A stretch of DNA of 64,000 nucleotides from Bacteroides fluxus YIT 12057 (GTDB lineage: Bacteria > Bacteroidota > Bacteroidia > Bacteroidales > Bacteroidaceae). How positions within the stretch are numbered: the first letter of the stretch is position 1; each line of letters starts with the position of its first letter. The stretch spans positions 113,940-177,939 of the forward strand of contig NZ_GL882621.1 in NCBI RefSeq assembly GCF_000195635.1, written 5' to 3'. Under the pieces are notes generated by a model. The model was given only the letters and a program-made list of their open reading frames with translations. It made no database searches and had not been told where the DNA came from. The translations under genes were made by a program, and so were the position numbers. Shown here one piece after another: positions 26,090 through 34,745 of this stretch.

Positions 26090-27358
26090 ATGAAACAACA
26101 AGAAAAACAAATCAATTATACAGGCCCTTTCGTCACAATGGTGTTCCTGTTTTTCATTGTGGGCTTCCTCACTACTGCCAATACGCAGTTTCAAGGGCCT
26201 TTGAAGGAAACTTTCCTTTCGGAAGTGGGCGGGCTGAAGAATACCTTCGCCACTCTGATAACCTTTTCCTGGTTTCTTGCCTATCCGGTTTGTGGTGGGG
26301 TAGGTTCATCCTGGATCAGCAAATACGGCTATAAAGGTACGCTGATGCGTGGATTGCTGGTGATGATCGTTGGGCTGGGCCTGTTCTTTGCGTCTTCATA
26401 TTTCACCGTGCACTTTCCCGCGGCCAATTGGCATGTAGGAAATAATGTTATCCCCGGAGGATTCTTGATTTTCCTGTTGGGCTCTTTTGTCGTCGGAGCC
26501 TCGGCTACCATTCTGCAGGTGGTCATCAATCCTTACCTTACGGCTTGCCACGTGAAAGGTACACAATCCATTCAGCGTTTGGCTATCGGTGGTTCTGCCA
26601 ATTCTGTGGGAACTACCTTGGCGCCCTACTTTGTGACGGGTATCGTATTTGGTGGTCTGGCAATGGAGGATATCCGGATAGACCAACTGATGATTCCATT
26701 CTTTTTATTAATGGTAGTGATTTCTCTGATCGTGTTGTTGCTGATGAAGTTGTCTTTGCCCGACATTCAGGGTACCAGAGTGGAAAAAGGAGAGAAGCTT
26801 GAAAAGAGCGTCTGGTCATTCAGCCATCTGACTTTGGGGGTAGTGGCTATCTTCTTTTATGTAGGAGTGGAAGTCTGTATCGGCGCTAATATAAACCTGT
26901 ATGCCATTGAACAGAATTATGCTTCTCCGGCACTGATGGCTACGCTCTATTGGGGTGGCATGCTTGTCGGGCGATTGATAGGCAGCGGATTGAGCCAGAT
27001 TTCTCCGCGTGTGCAGCTGACGGTCACTACGGTGTCGGCCGGGGTACTTGCTTTGCTGGCCATTCTTCTGAATAATCCCTGGTTACTGACGGCAGTCGGG
27101 TTGTTCCATTCCATTATGTGGGGCGCTATTTTTACATTGTCCGTTGCCCATTTGGGCAAATATACTTCGGTTGCCTCCGGTGTATTTATGATAGGTGTAG
27201 TGGGCGGAGCTATCCTGCCTTTGTTGCAGGGTGTGCTTGCCGATGTTCTTGGCGGTTGGAGATGGTCCTGGTTTGTTGTACTTTTGGGCGAGGTATTTAT
27301 GCTGTATTATGCATTGGTGGGCTCACGGGTCCGTCAGACTTGCGATGATTGTAATTAG
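26090..27358 (+). CDS. FucP-type sugar:H+ symporter (major facilitator family)
   Basis: A 422-residue inner-membrane protein with about twelve helices. The start FVTMVFLFFIVGFLTTANT and later VVINPYLTACHVKGTQSIQRL match the fucose/glucose/galactose/hexosamine symporter group (FHS). The family imports free monosaccharides or small oligosaccharides with protons, so the extracellular glycosidases must release the sugar first. Third in the operon, 54 bp after the deaminase gene. It takes the place of a SusC/SusD pair, which is absent from the locus. Confidence 0.9.
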   Translation: MKQQEKQINYTGPFVTMVFLFFIVGFLTTANTQFQGPLKETFLSEVGGLKNTFATLITFSWFLAYPVCGGVGSSWISKYGYKGTLMRGLLVMIVGLGLFFASSYFTVHFPAANWHVGNNVIPGGFLIFLLGSFVVGASATILQVVINPYLTACHVKGTQSIQRLAIGGSANSVGTTLAPYFVTGIVFGGLAMEDIRIDQLMIPFFLLMVVISLIVLLLMKLSLPDIQGTRVEKGEKLEKSVWSFSHLTLGVVAIFFYVGVEVCIGANINLYAIEQNYASPALMATLYWGGMLVGRLIGSGLSQISPRVQLTVTTVSAGVLALLAILLNNPWLLTAVGLFHSIMWGAIFTLSVAHLGKYTSVASGVFMIGVVGGAILPLLQGVLADVLGGWRWSWFVVLLGEVFMLYYALVGSRVRQTCDDCN

Positions 27359-27376
27359 TAATTAAAGATAGTACTT

Positions 27377-29098
27377 ATGAAAAAGCTGAAAATGATGATG
27401 GCGGCTGCATTGGCTGTATTGGCTTCATGCGGCGGCACCAAGTCGGGGGAAAGCGTGCAGGATCCCCTGGATTCAAAAGTGATTGTCGCTTATGTCACTT
27501 CCTGGAGTGATGTATTGCCGGATCCCCGGTACATGACGCATATCAATTATGCCTTCGGTCATGTTAACGAAAGTTTCAACGGTGTCGGAATTGATAATGA
27601 AGAGCGTTTGAAACAGATTGTAGATTTGAAGAAACAGAAACCGGAGTTGAAAGTATTGCTTTCTATCGGCGGTTGGGGCAGCGGGCGTTTCAGTGAAATG
27701 GCTGCCAGTGATGAGTACCGTATGGCATTTGCCAAGGACTGCGACCGTGTTGTGAAAGAATATAGTTTGGATGGTATCGACATTGATTGGGAATATCCTA
27801 CCAGTTCCATGGCGAATATTTCTTCTTCGGCAGATGATACGAAGAACTTTACACTGCTGATGCGTGATATCAGAACGGCCATCGGTGACAAGAAGGAACT
27901 GACGCTGGCAACGGTTGCGTCTGCCAAGTATATAGATTTCAAGGCTATTCTTCCTTTTGTGGATTTTGTGAATATCATGGCCTATGATATGGCGTCTGCA
28001 CCCAAGCATCATTCGGCGCTGTATCCTTCGGAACATAGTGGTGACATCACTTCGGATGCAGCCGTTGCTGCACATCTGAAAGCCGGCGTGCCTCCTTCCA
28101 AGTTAGTGATGGGTATGCCTTTTTATGGCCGTGGAGGCAATGGTTATCCCAATTTCCAGGATTTCAATAAGGTAGGAAACACGAATAAGGATTTTACGGA
28201 AAAATGGGACAGCGTCGCGCAGGTTCCTTATCTGGTCAACGGGGATGATACACTGGTATTCGGTTTTGAGAATCCCCGCTCCCTGGCCATCAAATGCCAG
28301 TATATTCTGGACAAGGATTTGCTGGGCGGCATGTATTGGGATTATAGCGGTGATAACGAGCAAGGTGACTTGCGGCGTACGGTAGCCGAGAATCTGTTGG
28401 GCAAGAAGCATAAGACCAAGGTGCTGGTGTTGACGGAGAGGGGCGGCCAACATGGAGGATTTACCGATGCCGGTATGCGATGGTTGGCGGACGAAAGTGC
28501 ACGACAGAATTTCAGCATAACAGAAATCAATAATGCGGCTCCTGTCACAGAGGCCTACCTGTCACAATTCAGTTTGGTTATCCAATTGGATTTCCCTCCT
28601 TATACCTGGCCGGAGGAAGCGGAGAAAGCTTTTATCAATTATATAGAACAAGGTAAAGGCGGCTGGATCGGTTTCCATCATGCTACTTTATTGGGTGAGT
28701 TTGACGGTTATCCCATGTGGCAGTGGTTTTCGGACTTTATGGGCGGAGTACGTTTCAAGAGCTATATCGCTCCTCTTGCCGATGGCACGTTGGTGGTAGA
28801 AGACCGGGAACACCCGGTCATGAAAGGGGTGCCTGCCTCTTTCGTGGTTCCGGATGATGAATGGTACACCTATGACAAAAGTCCCCGTCCGAATGTGCAT
28901 GTACTTGCCAATGTGGATGAATCAAGCTATACACCTGCTTCGGATATCAAGATGGGCGATCATCCGGTGGTCTGGGTGAATGAAAAGGTAAAAGCCCGCA
29001 ATGTTTATTTCCAGATTGGGCATAGCGGCAAACTGTACGAAACGGAAGGATTCACTACTATGTTCAGAAATGCCATAAGTTGGACATTGAACCGATAA
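27377..29098 (+). CDS. Lipoprotein GH18 glycosidase fused to a ThuA domain
   Basis: A 573-residue lipoprotein (signal ending LASC, Cys18). Residues about 34-340 are a GH18 barrel: SIGGW at 96-100 and the catalytic DxxDxDxE motif DGIDIDWE at 132-139 (acid Glu139), with IMAYDM further on. Active-site residues are intact, so chitinase- or endo-hexosaminidase-type cleavage is expected. Residues about 345-573 form a ThuA-like domain (KVLVLTERGGQHGG; GGWIGFHHA; EHPVMKGVP; WYTYDKSPR). ThuA has a glutamine-amidotransferase-like fold and no settled function. A paralogous stand-alone ThuA is encoded at 34746. Last gene of the ROK operon, 18 bp after the transporter. Confidence 0.9.
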   Translation: MKKLKMMMAAALAVLASCGGTKSGESVQDPLDSKVIVAYVTSWSDVLPDPRYMTHINYAFGHVNESFNGVGIDNEERLKQIVDLKKQKPELKVLLSIGGWGSGRFSEMAASDEYRMAFAKDCDRVVKEYSLDGIDIDWEYPTSSMANISSSADDTKNFTLLMRDIRTAIGDKKELTLATVASAKYIDFKAILPFVDFVNIMAYDMASAPKHHSALYPSEHSGDITSDAAVAAHLKAGVPPSKLVMGMPFYGRGGNGYPNFQDFNKVGNTNKDFTEKWDSVAQVPYLVNGDDTLVFGFENPRSLAIKCQYILDKDLLGGMYWDYSGDNEQGDLRRTVAENLLGKKHKTKVLVLTERGGQHGGFTDAGMRWLADESARQNFSITEINNAAPVTEAYLSQFSLVIQLDFPPYTWPEEAEKAFINYIEQGKGGWIGFHHATLLGEFDGYPMWQWFSDFMGGVRFKSYIAPLADGTLVVEDREHPVMKGVPASFVVPDDEWYTYDKSPRPNVHVLANVDESSYTPASDIKMGDHPVVWVNEKVKARNVYFQIGHSGKLYETEGFTTMFRNAISWTLNR

Positions 29099-29132
29099 GA
29101 CTTCGGCCTGTTGGTCATTATGCATCAAATGG

Positions 29133-29166
29133 AGCGGATATGTGGAGAGCATATCCGCTTTTTTTG
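29133..29166 (+). terminator. Terminator of the ROK operon
   Basis: A 9-bp stem AGCGGATAT/ATATCCGCT with a short loop is followed by eight T. It lies 35 bp after the GH18-ThuA stop. Confidence 0.85.
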
Positions 29167-29238
29167 TGGGTTTAGAATTTATCACGGCAATGAAAGTCCT
29201 GTGTTCACCGATGCAAGCTTAAATGCAGTATTGCGTTA

Positions 29239-30402
29239 TCAAAGTTCCACGATCTCTTCACTGCATAAGGTCAATTTTTCCAGACCTTCCGCCGTTACCG
29301 CCCAAGAATTTTCAATACCTACAGGCCCTACTCCGGGCAATACGATCTTGGGTTCCAACGCAAAGACCATGCCCGGTTCAAGTTCCTGCTTCATGCGCGG
29401 AGCCAATACGGGCATTTCATTTATTTCCAGTCCGATGCCATGGCCTATGAACTTGGCTTTTTGTCCTACTCCCATAAAATAATCGGCAAATCCGGCTTTG
29501 GTCACCCTGTCGATAGCCAGATTATAAAGATCTTCACAGACAGTTCCCGGCTTAGCCTGCTGCACAATGGCCTCTTGAATCTCCAGGCAAGTCTGATGTG
29601 CGGCATAAGCTTTTTCGGGCAACTTGCCGATAGAGAATACCCGGCTCATATCTCCCATGTATCCATAGAAATTCCCTCCCATATCCACCATCAGACTCTG
29701 TCCTGCCTGAAGCAAAGTACCGTTTACGCCACCGGGCAATGACGGATCAAGTCCTTCACCTCCCAATGCAAAATCGTATGGAGAAGGTACAGCCGCATTA
29801 TCACCGGCCAAGAGGCTTCCCATAAAGATTTCCATGCTCTGACCGAATACACGGAAAATACCCAGACAACCCTCCAGGCGCATCAGCCTTTCTATTTCAA
29901 TGGACAACTGGCGGTCTGTCATGCCCGACTGATAAACAGAAGGAATCTGCTCGTATGCCTTGGTATGCGCAGCGCCCGAACGACGTAACATCTCTATTTC
30001 AAGATTCGTCTTTATGCTTCGTGCCCTGCGAATTAAAGAGGTGCCACAAGGTATCACTTCTGTTTCGGGAAAACAGGCGGCGAGACGGCTATACTCCGTG
30101 AAAGGCAGTTCGTCTCCTTCCAGCATCAGTCTGGCCGGTGCCGGCAAGCCACATTCCTTTATCAAGTCGGGAAGTTGTTCGGGTTTACGGATAGGATGAA
30201 TATGCTCACCCTCAATATTGTTGGGACGTTTTATAAACAAACGTGCCGGAGCATTCAACGGCAAATATAAATAACCGCTGACAACGCGACCATACGTATA
30301 GATTAAATTTACATTACAAGTTATAAGTGCGGCGTCAATTCCTTGTTGAGCCATGAGTATGCGTATCTTATCGCGTCTCACCTTTAATTCCGGTAGTAAC
30401 AT
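29239..30402 (-). CDS. M24-family Xaa-Pro peptidase
   Basis: A 387-residue cytoplasmic metallopeptidase with a creatinase-type N-terminal domain (residues 1-130) and a pita-bread catalytic domain. Metal ligands are visible: Asp in LMVDMGGNFYGYMGDMSR (both Asp), His in FIGHGIGLEINEMP with the nearby Glu, and Glu in VGIENSW. The family cleaves the residue before proline in dipeptides or peptide N-termini. It is on the opposite strand to the carbohydrate genes around it and is probably not part of that system. It has its own -7 box. Confidence 0.9.
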   Translation of the reverse strand: MLLPELKVRRDKIRILMAQQGIDAALITCNVNLIYTYGRVVSGYLYLPLNAPARLFIKRPNNIEGEHIHPIRKPEQLPDLIKECGLPAPARLMLEGDELPFTEYSRLAACFPETEVIPCGTSLIRRARSIKTNLEIEMLRRSGAAHTKAYEQIPSVYQSGMTDRQLSIEIERLMRLEGCLGIFRVFGQSMEIFMGSLLAGDNAAVPSPYDFALGGEGLDPSLPGGVNGTLLQAGQSLMVDMGGNFYGYMGDMSRVFSIGKLPEKAYAAHQTCLEIQEAIVQQAKPGTVCEDLYNLAIDRVTKAGFADYFMGVGQKAKFIGHGIGLEINEMPVLAPRMKQELEPGMVFALEPKIVLPGVGPVGIENSWAVTAEGLEKLTLCSEEIVEL

Positions 30403-30422
30403 TTTGGGGATTTATGATTATA

Positions 30423-30525
30423 ATTTATGATTTATGATTTATGCGCTTTGGCCGGTATGTACAAAAGCTGCATCCATATAAAGTGCAAAGATACGATTCT
30501 CCCCCATAAATCACGAATCATAAAT
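30423..30525. repeat. AT-rich inverted repeat around the M24 promoter
   Basis: A 21-nt arm at 30423-30443 (repeats of ATTTATG) is the complement of 30505-30525 with two mismatches. The arms flank the M24 -7 box. Such ATTTATGATT repeats recur in the AT-rich gaps of this genome. Confidence 0.55.
30486..30493 (-). promoter_or_regulatory. -7 box of the M24 peptidase gene
   Basis: TATCTTTG on the minus strand, about 84 bp before the start codon. Confidence 0.55.
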
Positions 30526-30611
30526 CTAAAAAAAAAGTACTGCCCCATACCTTCTCAGGCGTAGAGCAGCACAAACCACAAATACAAATACAACTAAACA
30601 AAGTTTCTCTC

Positions 30612-31949
30612 TTAGATAATGCCCTGACCCATCATGGCATGAGCCACCTTCATGAAGCCGGCGATATTCGCACCCTTCACGTAGTTGATGTAACCGTCAG
30701 GTTCTGTCCCATATTTTACGCATTGTGCATGGATGCCGTGCATGATGGCATGAAGTTTTTCATCCACTTCGGCTGCGCTCCAGCTAAGGTGCATGGCATT
30801 CTGTGACATTTCCAGCCCACTGGTAGCTACACCACCGGCATTGACAGCCTTGCCCGGAGCATACATGATTTTTTTCTCAATAAAGAGATCAATGGCTTCG
30901 GGAGTACATCCCATATTGGAAATCTCGCCTACACACGTAACCTTATTATCGATAAGATGCTGTGCATCTTCACCATTCAATTCATTCTGGGTAGCACAAG
31001 GCAGTGCGATATCCGCCTTTACTTCCCATGGGCGTTTGCCTGCCACGAACGTAGAGCCCGGGAACTGTTCGGCATACGGAGCTACGATATCATTGCCCGA
31101 TGAGCGAAGTTCCAGCATATAATCAATCTTTTCGCCGCTGATACCGTTCGGGTCATAGATGTAGCCGTCGGGACCGGAGATCGTGATGACCTTGGCACCT
31201 AATTCGGTAGCCTTGGTTGCCGCACCCCAAGCCACGTTCCCAAAACCGGAAATGGCCACGGTCTTTCCTTTGATATCAATGCCTTTTGTCTGTAACATCT
31301 GGTTAACGAAGTACAAGCCGCCAAATCCGGTTGCTTCAGGACGAATCAATGAACCGCCGAATTCCAACCCTTTACCGGTGAAAGTACCTGTAAATTCACG
31401 GGTCAGCTTCTTGTACATACCGAACATATAGCCAACTTCACGGCCGCCTACACCGATATCACCGGCCGGCACATCCATATCCGGGCCGAGGTGGCGCCAC
31501 AGCTCCAGCATGAAAGCCTGGCAGAAACGCATGATTTCAGCGTCACTCTTTCCGCGGGGGGAGAAATCGGATCCGCCTTTACCACCACCCATAGGCAATG
31601 TAGTCAAGGCATTCTTGAAGGTCTGTTCAAAACCTAGGAACTTCAGAATGGAAAGGTTCACGGAAGCATGGAAACGGATACCGCCTTTGTACGGGCCGAT
31701 AGCATTGTTGAACTGTACACGATAACCGAGATTGGTCTGCACTTCACCCTTGTCGTCCACCCAAGTAACACGGAAGGTAAAAATACGGTCGGGTTCAACC
31801 AGACGTTCTATAATTTTAGCTTTCTCGAACTCGGGATGTTGATTATAGATATCTTCTATGGAAAGAAGAACTTCCTTTACGGCTTGAAGATACTCAGACT
31901 CGCCGGGATGCTTTGCCTCCAAAGAGGCCATGATACGTTCGATATTCAT
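30612..31949 (-). CDS. Glutamate dehydrogenase (first of two paralogues)
   Basis: Interconverts glutamate and 2-oxoglutarate plus ammonia. The 445-residue hexameric-type enzyme has PMGGGKGGSDFSPRGKSD with the catalytic Lys, and KGGIRFHAS. Its cofactor-domain motif is GFGNVAWGAA followed by ITISGPDGY. The paralogue at 50783 instead has GSGNVAQYTA and LTMSDSDGY, the form of the NADP-specific E. coli enzyme. The first enzyme may thus prefer NAD or be dual-specific, as reported for one of the two enzymes in other Bacteroides; this is inference. Single gene between the M24 peptidase and GH9. Ammonia from the deaminase of the neighbouring operon could feed it. Confidence 0.93.
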   Translation of the reverse strand: MNIERIMASLEAKHPGESEYLQAVKEVLLSIEDIYNQHPEFEKAKIIERLVEPDRIFTFRVTWVDDKGEVQTNLGYRVQFNNAIGPYKGGIRFHASVNLSILKFLGFEQTFKNALTTLPMGGGKGGSDFSPRGKSDAEIMRFCQAFMLELWRHLGPDMDVPAGDIGVGGREVGYMFGMYKKLTREFTGTFTGKGLEFGGSLIRPEATGFGGLYFVNQMLQTKGIDIKGKTVAISGFGNVAWGAATKATELGAKVITISGPDGYIYDPNGISGEKIDYMLELRSSGNDIVAPYAEQFPGSTFVAGKRPWEVKADIALPCATQNELNGEDAQHLIDNKVTCVGEISNMGCTPEAIDLFIEKKIMYAPGKAVNAGGVATSGLEMSQNAMHLSWSAAEVDEKLHAIMHGIHAQCVKYGTEPDGYINYVKGANIAGFMKVAHAMMGQGII

Positions 31950-32021
31950 AATATTACGTTTTAAAGGTTCTTACCTTGTTGACTTAAGATTATTCGAGCA
32001 AAGTGTCAACGAATAACACTG

Positions 32022-32029
32022 CAAATATA
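32022..32029 (-). promoter_or_regulatory. -7 box of the first glutamate dehydrogenase gene
   Basis: TATATTTG on the minus strand, 72 bp before the start codon. Confidence 0.5.
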
Positions 32030-32104
32030 GGAAAACTTTTCAATCCTGCTATATTTTGCCGTTATTTTTTGATTAAATAATAATAAAACGTCAAACGCTT
32101 TCAA

Positions 32105-32219
32105 GGTTTAAAAAGCGTCTTCCAAGGTTTACATCCTGTCATTTCCCCCTATTCGGATAATTTTTAAAGCATTTATGGCAATTATCAAACCTCGTTCCGG
32201 ATAATTATGGCTAACCTTG
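32105..32219 (+). promoter_or_regulatory. GH9-operon promoter with AACC boxes in both orientations
   Basis: Two minus-strand AACC boxes (GGTT at 32105 and 32126) are exactly 21 bp apart. On the plus strand, AACC at 32188 is preceded at 21-bp steps by degenerate boxes AAGC (32167) and CCCC (32146). The 32188 box starts 24 bp before the -7-like TAACCTTG (32212-32219). The segment at 32148 matches the HTCS promoter (20135) at 17 of 18 bases. The 31950-32240 gap holds this regulatory region and the divergent gdh promoter and no gene. Confidence 0.6.
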
Positions 32220-32240
32220 CAACAGAAACCAACGGTTAAC

Positions 32241-34709
32241 ATGAAAATGAGAAAAACACTAGTTGTCTTATTCCTTCTGTCCGTAAACTATCTATATGGA
32301 CAGACCCGGCTGACGCAGGATGATGAATTAGAGAAGCAACTTCATGAAAGCGGATTAATACATCAACCCCTTCCTCTGAATACTGCCAATTCTTTTGAAG
32401 CCAATGGGTGGAAGAAAGAAGTGTTGCAAAGCATTCCGCTTGCCGCATCGGCAAGTACTGAGGGATGGACTCATTCCGGCATAGGAACCTTGTCTGTCAG
32501 TACCGTAAAAACAACTTCGGGCAAAGGAAGCATCAAATTGCAATTCCCTACCTCTACCGGGAAGAGAGCGACCGGATCCCCTTCCGATCCCGACTATGCT
32601 ACCTATGGGAACAGCTGCGTTACCTATCACTTGAATGGAACCAATCTGGAGGAATACAACCGGATCATATTTTCCATATATCCCGACTGTGACGGTGCAC
32701 GTGTCGTCAACATGAACCTGACCTTCGTCAACGCCGGCACTCCCCCCAAGAAAGGATACAACCGGCCTTCCGGTTCCCACCTCATCAATCTTGCCAACAA
32801 GGAATGGAACCATTGTTTCCTGGAGATTGACGAGTATCAGCGGGACAGAGTCATGGAAATAAGTTTCAGCACAGCCCTCAAAGGCAAAGACAGAACCACC
32901 GGTGATTCCGCCGCCTACTATATAGATAATATCGAACTGCAGACGGTGAAGAATCCCGCGAAAGTAAGCGGTTGGATGCCCGAAGACGGAAAAATCATCT
33001 ATTCAACCACAGGATATACTTCTGGTTATCCTAAAACAGCCATTGTAAACACAGACACCTCTATATATGACAGTAATCATTTTCAGTTGCTGAGTCCGGA
33101 AAACGGGCAAATTGTTTACGAAGGCGAAATCAAGAAGGAAGTGACTACCCTTGGTCAATTCGGCCTTCTTGATTTCACCGCCTTCGATCTTCCCGGAGTG
33201 TATCAACTGAAAGCCGGCGATTCATTGACGCCTGCATTCCGTATCGGTGAAAGAATCTGGGAAGATTCCAGTTGGAAAGTGCTTAATTTCCTTTTCTGCC
33301 AGCGTTGCGGCTATCCGGTTCCCGGCAAACATGCAACCTGTCATATAGACTTGTTCTCCAAACATGACGGGCGCAGCATATCCTATGCAGGAGGATGGCA
33401 CGATGCAGGCGACTTGTCGCAGCAGACGCTTCAGACGGGAGATGTAACTTTCTCTCTCCTTGAAGCCTACCAAAAGCAGAAAGACAGGAACCCGGCCCTT
33501 GCCGCCCGCCTGCGTGAGGAGGCAGAATGGGGACTTGAATTCATCCTTAAAAACCGTTACGGCGATGGTTATCGCGCCAGCAGCATGGGGTTGTTGGTCT
33601 GGCAGGACGGGGTATTCAACACTTTGGATGACATTTCTTCCGTACGTGTACAGAATATGGCGTTCGACAATTTCCTCTACGCCGGGTATGAAGCGTACGC
33701 TTCCATGACTTTAGACGATGATCCCATGTTACAGGAATATCTGCTAAAAGTGGCCGAAGAGGATTTCTCCTTTGCTATGGAGAAATATAGAAGGGAGGGC
33801 TTCGACAAGTTCATCCAGCCTTATGAACATAGTTATAATACCTCCAAGAGCCAATATATGGCTACCGTTTCATGGTCTGCCAGCCAGCTCTACAAACTGA
33901 CAAAGAAGGCTTGCTATGCAGATGTAGCTACAGAATTCATCCGTTATACTTTGGATTGCCAACGTACGGAGCCTCTGGAAGGCGAGGATGGAACATGCGG
34001 ATTCTTCTATAGAGACAAAAACAGACAGTCAATTGTTCACTATATACACCAGTCGCGCGAACAGGTTTACATGCAAGCCATGACCTTACTGTGCGAGACT
34101 CAACCGGAGCATCCCGATTACCCCCGATGGGTACGCTCCATACGTCTGTACGGCAACTACCTGAAAGGGCTGATGCACTACATCCGTCCTTACGGTATGT
34201 TGCCGAGCGGCGTCTATCATGCGGAGGAATATAAGGATACCGCTAACTTCTATGCCCTCCACCTCTTTCCGCCCGCCAATGCAAAGGAACTTTATACGGA
34301 GCAGGTGAAACAGGGTGTCAAACTGGATAAGGAACATTACATAAAACGCTTTCCCGTATGGTTCAACATCTTCAATGGAAATACGGCCATCCATCTGTCC
34401 GGCGGCAAGTCCGCAGCCATTTGCGGAAACTTCCTAAAAGACAAGGAACTGCTCGACATAGGTATGGAACAACTATACTGGACTGTAGGTAAAAATCCTT
34501 TCGGCCAGTCACTGATTTACGGAGAGGGGCATAACTATCCGCAGCTGAACAGTTTCTCTTCCGGAGAAATCACAGGAGAAATGCCTGTCGGCATACGTAC
34601 TTTAGGCAATGCGGATATTCCTTATTGGCCTCAAACAAACAATGCCTGCTATAAAGAGGTATGGGTAACTTCCGCCGGGAAATGGCTGTCCCTTATCGCT
34701 GAATATTGA
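32241..34709 (+). CDS. Glycoside hydrolase family 9 enzyme
   Basis: An 822-residue exported protein. The ATG at MKMRKTLVV is chosen because an upstream TTG would overlap the promoter. The signal peptide ends near YLYG. Residues about 45-250 look like a carbohydrate-binding beta-sandwich, 255-345 an Ig-like N-terminal GH9 domain, and the rest an (alpha/alpha)6 catalytic barrel. The GH9 motif GGWHDAGDLS gives the Asp pair 388/391, and Glu806 in YKEVWVTSAG is the probable acid. GH9 includes endoglucanases and also exo-glucosaminidases from chitin/chitosan loci. With the amino-sugar genes sharing its promoter pattern, a glucosaminidase-like role is favoured; cellulase remains possible. Confidence 0.88.
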   Translation: MKMRKTLVVLFLLSVNYLYGQTRLTQDDELEKQLHESGLIHQPLPLNTANSFEANGWKKEVLQSIPLAASASTEGWTHSGIGTLSVSTVKTTSGKGSIKLQFPTSTGKRATGSPSDPDYATYGNSCVTYHLNGTNLEEYNRIIFSIYPDCDGARVVNMNLTFVNAGTPPKKGYNRPSGSHLINLANKEWNHCFLEIDEYQRDRVMEISFSTALKGKDRTTGDSAAYYIDNIELQTVKNPAKVSGWMPEDGKIIYSTTGYTSGYPKTAIVNTDTSIYDSNHFQLLSPENGQIVYEGEIKKEVTTLGQFGLLDFTAFDLPGVYQLKAGDSLTPAFRIGERIWEDSSWKVLNFLFCQRCGYPVPGKHATCHIDLFSKHDGRSISYAGGWHDAGDLSQQTLQTGDVTFSLLEAYQKQKDRNPALAARLREEAEWGLEFILKNRYGDGYRASSMGLLVWQDGVFNTLDDISSVRVQNMAFDNFLYAGYEAYASMTLDDDPMLQEYLLKVAEEDFSFAMEKYRREGFDKFIQPYEHSYNTSKSQYMATVSWSASQLYKLTKKACYADVATEFIRYTLDCQRTEPLEGEDGTCGFFYRDKNRQSIVHYIHQSREQVYMQAMTLLCETQPEHPDYPRWVRSIRLYGNYLKGLMHYIRPYGMLPSGVYHAEEYKDTANFYALHLFPPANAKELYTEQVKQGVKLDKEHYIKRFPVWFNIFNGNTAIHLSGGKSAAICGNFLKDKELLDIGMEQLYWTVGKNPFGQSLIYGEGHNYPQLNSFSSGEITGEMPVGIRTLGNADIPYWPQTNNACYKEVWVTSAGKWLSLIAEY

Positions 34710-34745
34710 AAAACGGATTATTAACTACGTAAAACAAAATATGCT

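Noticed and set aside
32217..32240. Upstream TTG start for the GH9 protein
   Set aside because: The TTG lies inside the probable -7 box, so it cannot be transcribed from that promoter; the ATG at 32241 gives a normal signal peptide.
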